From contig CALVLT010000006.1 in the NCBI GenBank assembly GCA_944340905.1, positions 1-64,000 on the forward strand: a stretch of 64,000 bases of DNA, in the 5' to 3' direction. The notes under the pieces were generated by a model. That model was not told the origin of the DNA and searched no databases. It saw only the letters and a program-made list of their open reading frames with translations. A program made the position numbers and the translations under genes. Origin of the DNA: an uncultured Clostridia bacterium (lineage in GTDB: Bacteria > Bacillota > Clostridia > Christensenellales > Borkfalkiaceae). Positions 61,360 through 64,000 of the stretch are shown in pieces (the first letter of the stretch is position 1; each line of letters starts with the position of its first letter).

Positions 61360-62219
61360 ACAAGGCCCCTTACCGCAAGATACCCTTCCAGGTTGTCTGC
61401 ATCCGAAAAATATATGTTCTGCAGGCGCAGTTTCTGCATGATCTTCATGAGCAGGACGGACGCCCCCAAAATAATATCCGCCCGTTTGGGGTCCATGCCG
61501 CGGATATGCTTGCGCTCCTCGGGGGGCGTCATGGCAAGGCGGATCACGGCAGACTTGACCCATTCAAGAGAAAGCTGCGTTCCGTTGAGACGGGCGGCGT
61601 CGTATGCGGGCAGTTCAAGGGACATGCTCGCCAGCGTCGCCGCCGTTCCGCCGATGGCGCAGACCTTGCCGCAGGAGCGCGGATAATACAGCGGTTCGAT
61701 CATCTGCGACACATAGGCATCGCACATGCCGACGCTCTGTCCGCACACTTCCTGAATGCGCACCGCCCCGACGGGCAGGCTGACTTGATAGCGCACCACG
61801 CGCAGATCGCGGATGCAGACCTCGGTGCTTGCGCCGCCGATGTCGATAATGCCGCCGTCCTCCTCTCCCAGCGCGCCGTACAGGCCGAGCAACGCCTCCT
61901 CCTCGCCGGAGATGACAGCGACATCCAGCCCCCAGAGCGCTGTGCCGCGGGCGCAGAACGCGGCGCCGTTGGCGGCGGAACGCACGGCAGCCGTTGCAAA
62001 GGCATACACCTTTGCCCCCTCGCGCAGCCCCTCCGCGCAAAATTCGGCAACGGCACGCGCCGTACGCTCCACCGCTTCCCCGCCGAGTACGCCGTCGGCA
62101 GCCAGACCCTGCGCAAGACGGGTCGTATTGATCTTTTTATACAAAGTTCCGTTCGCCCAAAGCATGAGGCGAACGGAGTTGGAACCGATATCAATGATGG
62201 CATATTTCATGACGGTCAT
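61356..62219 (-). CDS. Ppx/GppA-family phosphatase
   Basis: A 287-aa protein of the exopolyphosphatase / pppGpp phosphatase family, using the sugar-kinase/Hsp70-type fold. It starts YAIIDIGSNSVRLMLW; GGIIDIGGASTEVCI is the second phosphate motif, and VCAIGGTAATLASM and ADIILGASVLLMKIM follow. It lacks the C-terminal HD-like domain of E. coli Ppx. In many Clostridia this gene follows yabP-yabQ-divIC, as here. The start overlaps the divIC stop as ATGA, and ATG 62210 is an alternative. Whether it acts on polyphosphate or (p)ppGpp is unknown. Confidence 0.9.
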   Translation of the reverse strand: MTVMKYAIIDIGSNSVRLMLWANGTLYKKINTTRLAQGLAADGVLGGEAVERTARAVAEFCAEGLREGAKVYAFATAAVRSAANGAAFCARGTALWGLDVAVISGEEEALLGLYGALGEEDGGIIDIGGASTEVCIRDLRVVRYQVSLPVGAVRIQEVCGQSVGMCDAYVSQMIEPLYYPRSCGKVCAIGGTAATLASMSLELPAYDAARLNGTQLSLEWVKSAVIRLAMTPPEERKHIRGMDPKRADIILGASVLLMKIMQKLRLQNIYFSDADNLEGYLAVRGLV

Positions 62220-62497
62220 TTGGAAGTGGTCCAGCCACGCTGAATGGCAAGTTCCCGCAACGTCTCCTCCTGCTGCAAAAGATCGAGACGGTTGTTCCCT
62301 TCATTGAGCAATTGCGTATAGGTATCGATGGCGTCCTGATACTCCGCATTGCGTCTGTTGGCGATCCCGATCTGCACAAACTGCACGATGAGAATGACCA
62401 CAAGAAAAAGGACAAGCAAAACGCCCGCCGCGGTAGCGCCCGCAGCGATCTTCCTCATTTTTTCTTCGGTAATGCCTTCCCTTCTTTTTTCGGACAT
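62216..62497 (-). CDS. Septum formation initiator, DivIC/FtsB type
   Basis: A 93-aa bitopic division protein. A basic N-tail and one helix (about 24-45, GVLLVLFLVVILIVQFV) are followed by a coiled coil (about 50-80, EYQDAIDTYTQLLNEGNNRLDLLQQEE). Such proteins join the FtsL/DivIB divisome complex. AAGGGG precedes the ATG. It overlaps the end of yabQ by 43 nt and ppx by 4 nt, matching the yabP-yabQ-divIC order of Bacillus. Confidence 0.88.
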   Translation of the reverse strand: MSEKRREGITEEKMRKIAAGATAAGVLLVLFLVVILIVQFVQIGIANRRNAEYQDAIDTYTQLLNEGNNRLDLLQQEETLRELAIQRGWTTSK

Positions 62498-62826
62498 CGG
62501 CTTCGTCCCCTTCGTATCTGTTTCATCTTATTATATATCTTTCTTCCGAAAAATGCAACGATTTTGTGAAAGCTTTTCAGATAGAGAAAAAAACCCAGAA
62601 CACAGGCGGCAAAGGAATAAAAGCGCAGATCGGGAAGGGAGAGCGCCACGCAGACGGCAAGATAGAGCGCCGCAAAGGCGGCACAGAACAAAATATCGGT
62701 GACAATGCGCACGGCAGGAACGCGGAAGGGCGCACGGACGATGCCGAGCGCATCATAGAGCAGCCCGCCCGCCGCGCCGCAGCAGACGCTGATCAGGAAC
62801 ACATAAAACTGGTCGGCACCGTTCAT
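62455..62826 (-). CDS. yabQ: Spore cortex biosynthesis protein YabQ
   Basis: A 123-aa protein with helices at about 8-28, 41-62 and 67-85 and a basic tail (KKEGKALPKKK). FYVFLISVCCGAAGGLLYDALGIVR resembles the YabQ N-terminus. In B. subtilis YabQ is a mother-cell membrane protein needed for spore cortex formation. Position between yabP (ATGA overlap) and divIC supports the call. A sigma-E dependent promoter would be expected ahead of yabP but no clear one was found. Confidence 0.85.
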   Translation of the reverse strand: MNGADQFYVFLISVCCGAAGGLLYDALGIVRAPFRVPAVRIVTDILFCAAFAALYLAVCVALSLPDLRFYSFAACVLGFFLYLKSFHKIVAFFGRKIYNKMKQIRRGRSRCPKKEGKALPKKK

Positions 62827-63080
62827 TTGAAGAGGTGTGAAAGCCCCTTTGCGCCATAGGAAAAGCGCACGCTGTCCACGCTCCCGCTCGCCGAAAAATT
62901 CCCGCTGCCATCCGAAAAGGAGAGCACCATAAACTTGATCCCCTCGATGCGCACCCGCCTGCCGTTGACGGTGAGCTGGATGACGCGGTCGGAAAAGGCA
63001 TCGACGCGCTCCACGCCGGTAAAGCTGAGTCTGCTCTGATTTTCAAGTGTCAAAATGCTCTGTCTCGTCTCGCTCTGCAT
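62823..63080 (-). CDS. yabP: Sporulation protein YabP
   Basis: An 85-aa protein of the YabP/YqfC family: SILTLENQSRLSFTGVERVDAFSDRVIQLTVNG is the conserved first half and the rest, RVRIEGIKFMVLSFSDGSGNFSASGSVDSVRFSY, forms further strands. Required for spore coat/cortex development in relatives. It starts the operon yabP-yabQ-divIC-ppx-M50 and is preceded by the third copy of the 21-bp element and then typA. Position and pattern agree. Confidence 0.9.
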   Translation of the reverse strand: MQSETRQSILTLENQSRLSFTGVERVDAFSDRVIQLTVNGRRVRIEGIKFMVLSFSDGSGNFSASGSVDSVRFSYGAKGLSHLFK

Positions 63081-63146
63081 ACTCTACTGTATGCCTGTCT
63101 ACAGCAAAAAATCCCGCCAAAAGGACGGAATTTGCGATTTTCTCTA

Positions 63147-63167
63147 TATTATGTCTGACATAGTACT
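63147..63167. repeat. 21-bp palindromic-core element, copy 3
   Basis: Identical to 19559-19579 and 57104-57124. It lies between the typA stop and yabP, 67 nt ahead of the yabP start on the minus strand. Confidence 0.8.
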
Positions 63168-63175
63168 TTGCAAAC

Positions 63176-64000
63176 CTATTGCAATTTTGCCTTTGCCCGC
63201 GCTTTTGCGCGCAATTCGCTGTCGAGAATGCGCTTGCGGATGCGCACGTTGAGCGGCGTCACCTCCAAGAGTTCGTCGTCCTTGATGAACTCCAGCGCCT
63301 CTTCCAGGCTGAGTTTTCTGGGCGGAATGAGCCGCAGCGCATCGTCCGACGAGGAGGAGCGGGTATTGGTCAGGTGCTTGGTCTTGCAGACGTTGACGTT
63401 GATGTCCTCGTCTTTGGGCGAATATCCGACCACCATCCCCTCGTATACGGGGGTCCCGGGCGCGATGAACAGCGTGCCGCGTCCCTGCGCATTGAACAGG
63501 CCGTATGTGACCGCCTCCCCCGTTTCAAACGCGACGAGCGAACCCGTGGAACGGCGGCTGATCTCCCCTTTATAGGGCTGATATTCAAAGAACACCGAAC
63601 TCATCACACCTTCGCCCTTGGTGTCTGTCATGAATTCGCTCTTGTACCCGAACAGACCGCGCGCGGGGACGAGGAATTCCAGCCGCATGCGCGAACCCAT
63701 TGCATGCATGTGCACAAGCTCGCCCTTGCGTTCACCCATGCTCTGAAAGACGGGGCCGGTGCTGTCCTCGGGAACGTCCACGATGAGGCGCTCCACAGGC
63801 TCGTATTTCACGCCGTCCATCTCGCGGTAGAGCACCTTTGGGGAGCTGACCTGAAATTCATACCCCTCGCGGCGCATCGTCTCAATGAGAATGGAGAGAT
63901 GCATCTCCCCCCTCCCGCTCACGCGGAAGGCGTCCGTCGAATCGGTATCTTCCACGCGCAAAGATACGTCGCGCAGCAGTTCGCGGTACAGCCTGTCCCG
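63176..64000 (-). CDS. typA: Translational GTPase TypA/BipA, 3' part only
   Basis: The C-terminal 274 residues of BipA; the frame stays open to the window edge (RDRLYRELLRDVSLRVED upstream of the first internal Met). Visible are domain III, with GRGEMHLSILIETMRREGYEFQVSSPKV, and domain V, with MGSRMRLEFLVPARGLFGYKSEF, plus the BipA-specific C-terminal domain with TPVYEGMVVGYSPKDEDINVNVCKTKHLTN. The GTPase domain is outside the window. It ends with a basic Ala/Lys tail. BipA helps ribosome assembly and stress adaptation. Confidence 0.95.
   Translation of the reverse strand, partial: RDRLYRELLRDVSLRVEDTDSTDAFRVSGRGEMHLSILIETMRREGYEFQVSSPKVLYREMDGVKYEPVERLIVDVPEDSTGPVFQSMGERKGELVHMHAMGSRMRLEFLVPARGLFGYKSEFMTDTKGEGVMSSVFFEYQPYKGEISRRSTGSLVAFETGEAVTYGLFNAQGRGTLFIAPGTPVYEGMVVGYSPKDEDINVNVCKTKHLTNTRSSSSDDALRLIPPRKLSLEEALEFIKDDELLEVTPLNVRIRKRILDSELRAKARAKAKLQ

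Overview
The window reads as one contiguous piece of a chromosome from a spore-forming, moderately high-GC member of the Bacillota, most likely an uncultured Clostridia-type gut bacterium. The evidence is the set of sporulation genes (spoIIGA-sigE, sigG, yabP, yabQ, a YlmC/YmxH-type gene), the ywlC-ywlE-rpiB order shared with Bacillus, a SipW/TasA-type export locus, Shine-Dalgarno sites of the GGAGG type and the standard genetic code. No prophage, plasmid, transposase or CRISPR array is visible.

Layout. 1-17.6 kb is a dense minus-strand block: a tRNA-Leu fragment, a peptidase E-like gene, a PII-like/DUF1538 pair, rpiB, ywlE, ywlC, dnaB, pepF, a PFL(UPF0210)/ACT pair, a DegV protein, signal peptidase I, DUF951, a hydrolase-like protein that lacks its nucleophile, and sbcC-sbcD. 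17.8-22.3 kb carries a DnaD-like replication protein, a YlmC/YmxH gene, a frameshifted membrane-bound HTH regulator and sigG. 22.4-33.7 kb is the accessory heart of the window: a minus-strand SipW/TasA-like surface system with two ER-type signal peptidases (SipW class), three secreted proteins with SipW-type signal peptides (247, 512 and 1211 aa), a membrane-anchored protein whose outer domain looks TasA-like, a nearby divergent XRE regulator, and dispersed and tandem repeats on both sides. 33.7-36 kb holds sigE, spoIIGA and a CBS-domain protein.

36.1-36.7 kb has a strong promoter, about 575 nt of purine-rich, hairpin-rich DNA with no convincing protein, and a closing GNRA hairpin: a good candidate for a large structured RNA. 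36.8-43 kb carries a GNAT acetyltransferase, an ABC transporter pair, an unknown membrane protein, MscS and a small membrane protein. 43-53.7 kb is mostly minus strand: an ABC-F protein, a DUF368 transporter, gdhA, an esterase, an 803-aa anchored surface protein, a RluA-type pseudouridine synthase, an RlmI-like methyltransferase and a ROK kinase. 53.7-64 kb has rho, an MBL hydrolase, a DUF1934-like gene, tyrA, a YgjP-like peptidase, aroA, a DtxR-type regulator, a low-molecular-weight phosphatase, a small XRE regulator, and the operon yabP-yabQ-divIC-ppx-M50 downstream of a truncated typA.

Cross-cutting signals. Several genes have a well-formed sigma-A promoter whose -10 box lies 7-8 nt from the start codon and no Shine-Dalgarno site, which predicts leaderless mRNAs. 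An identical 21-bp element with a perfect 13-bp palindromic core occurs at three distant intergenic sites. All functional names come from motif reading and family knowledge; no database search was possible.
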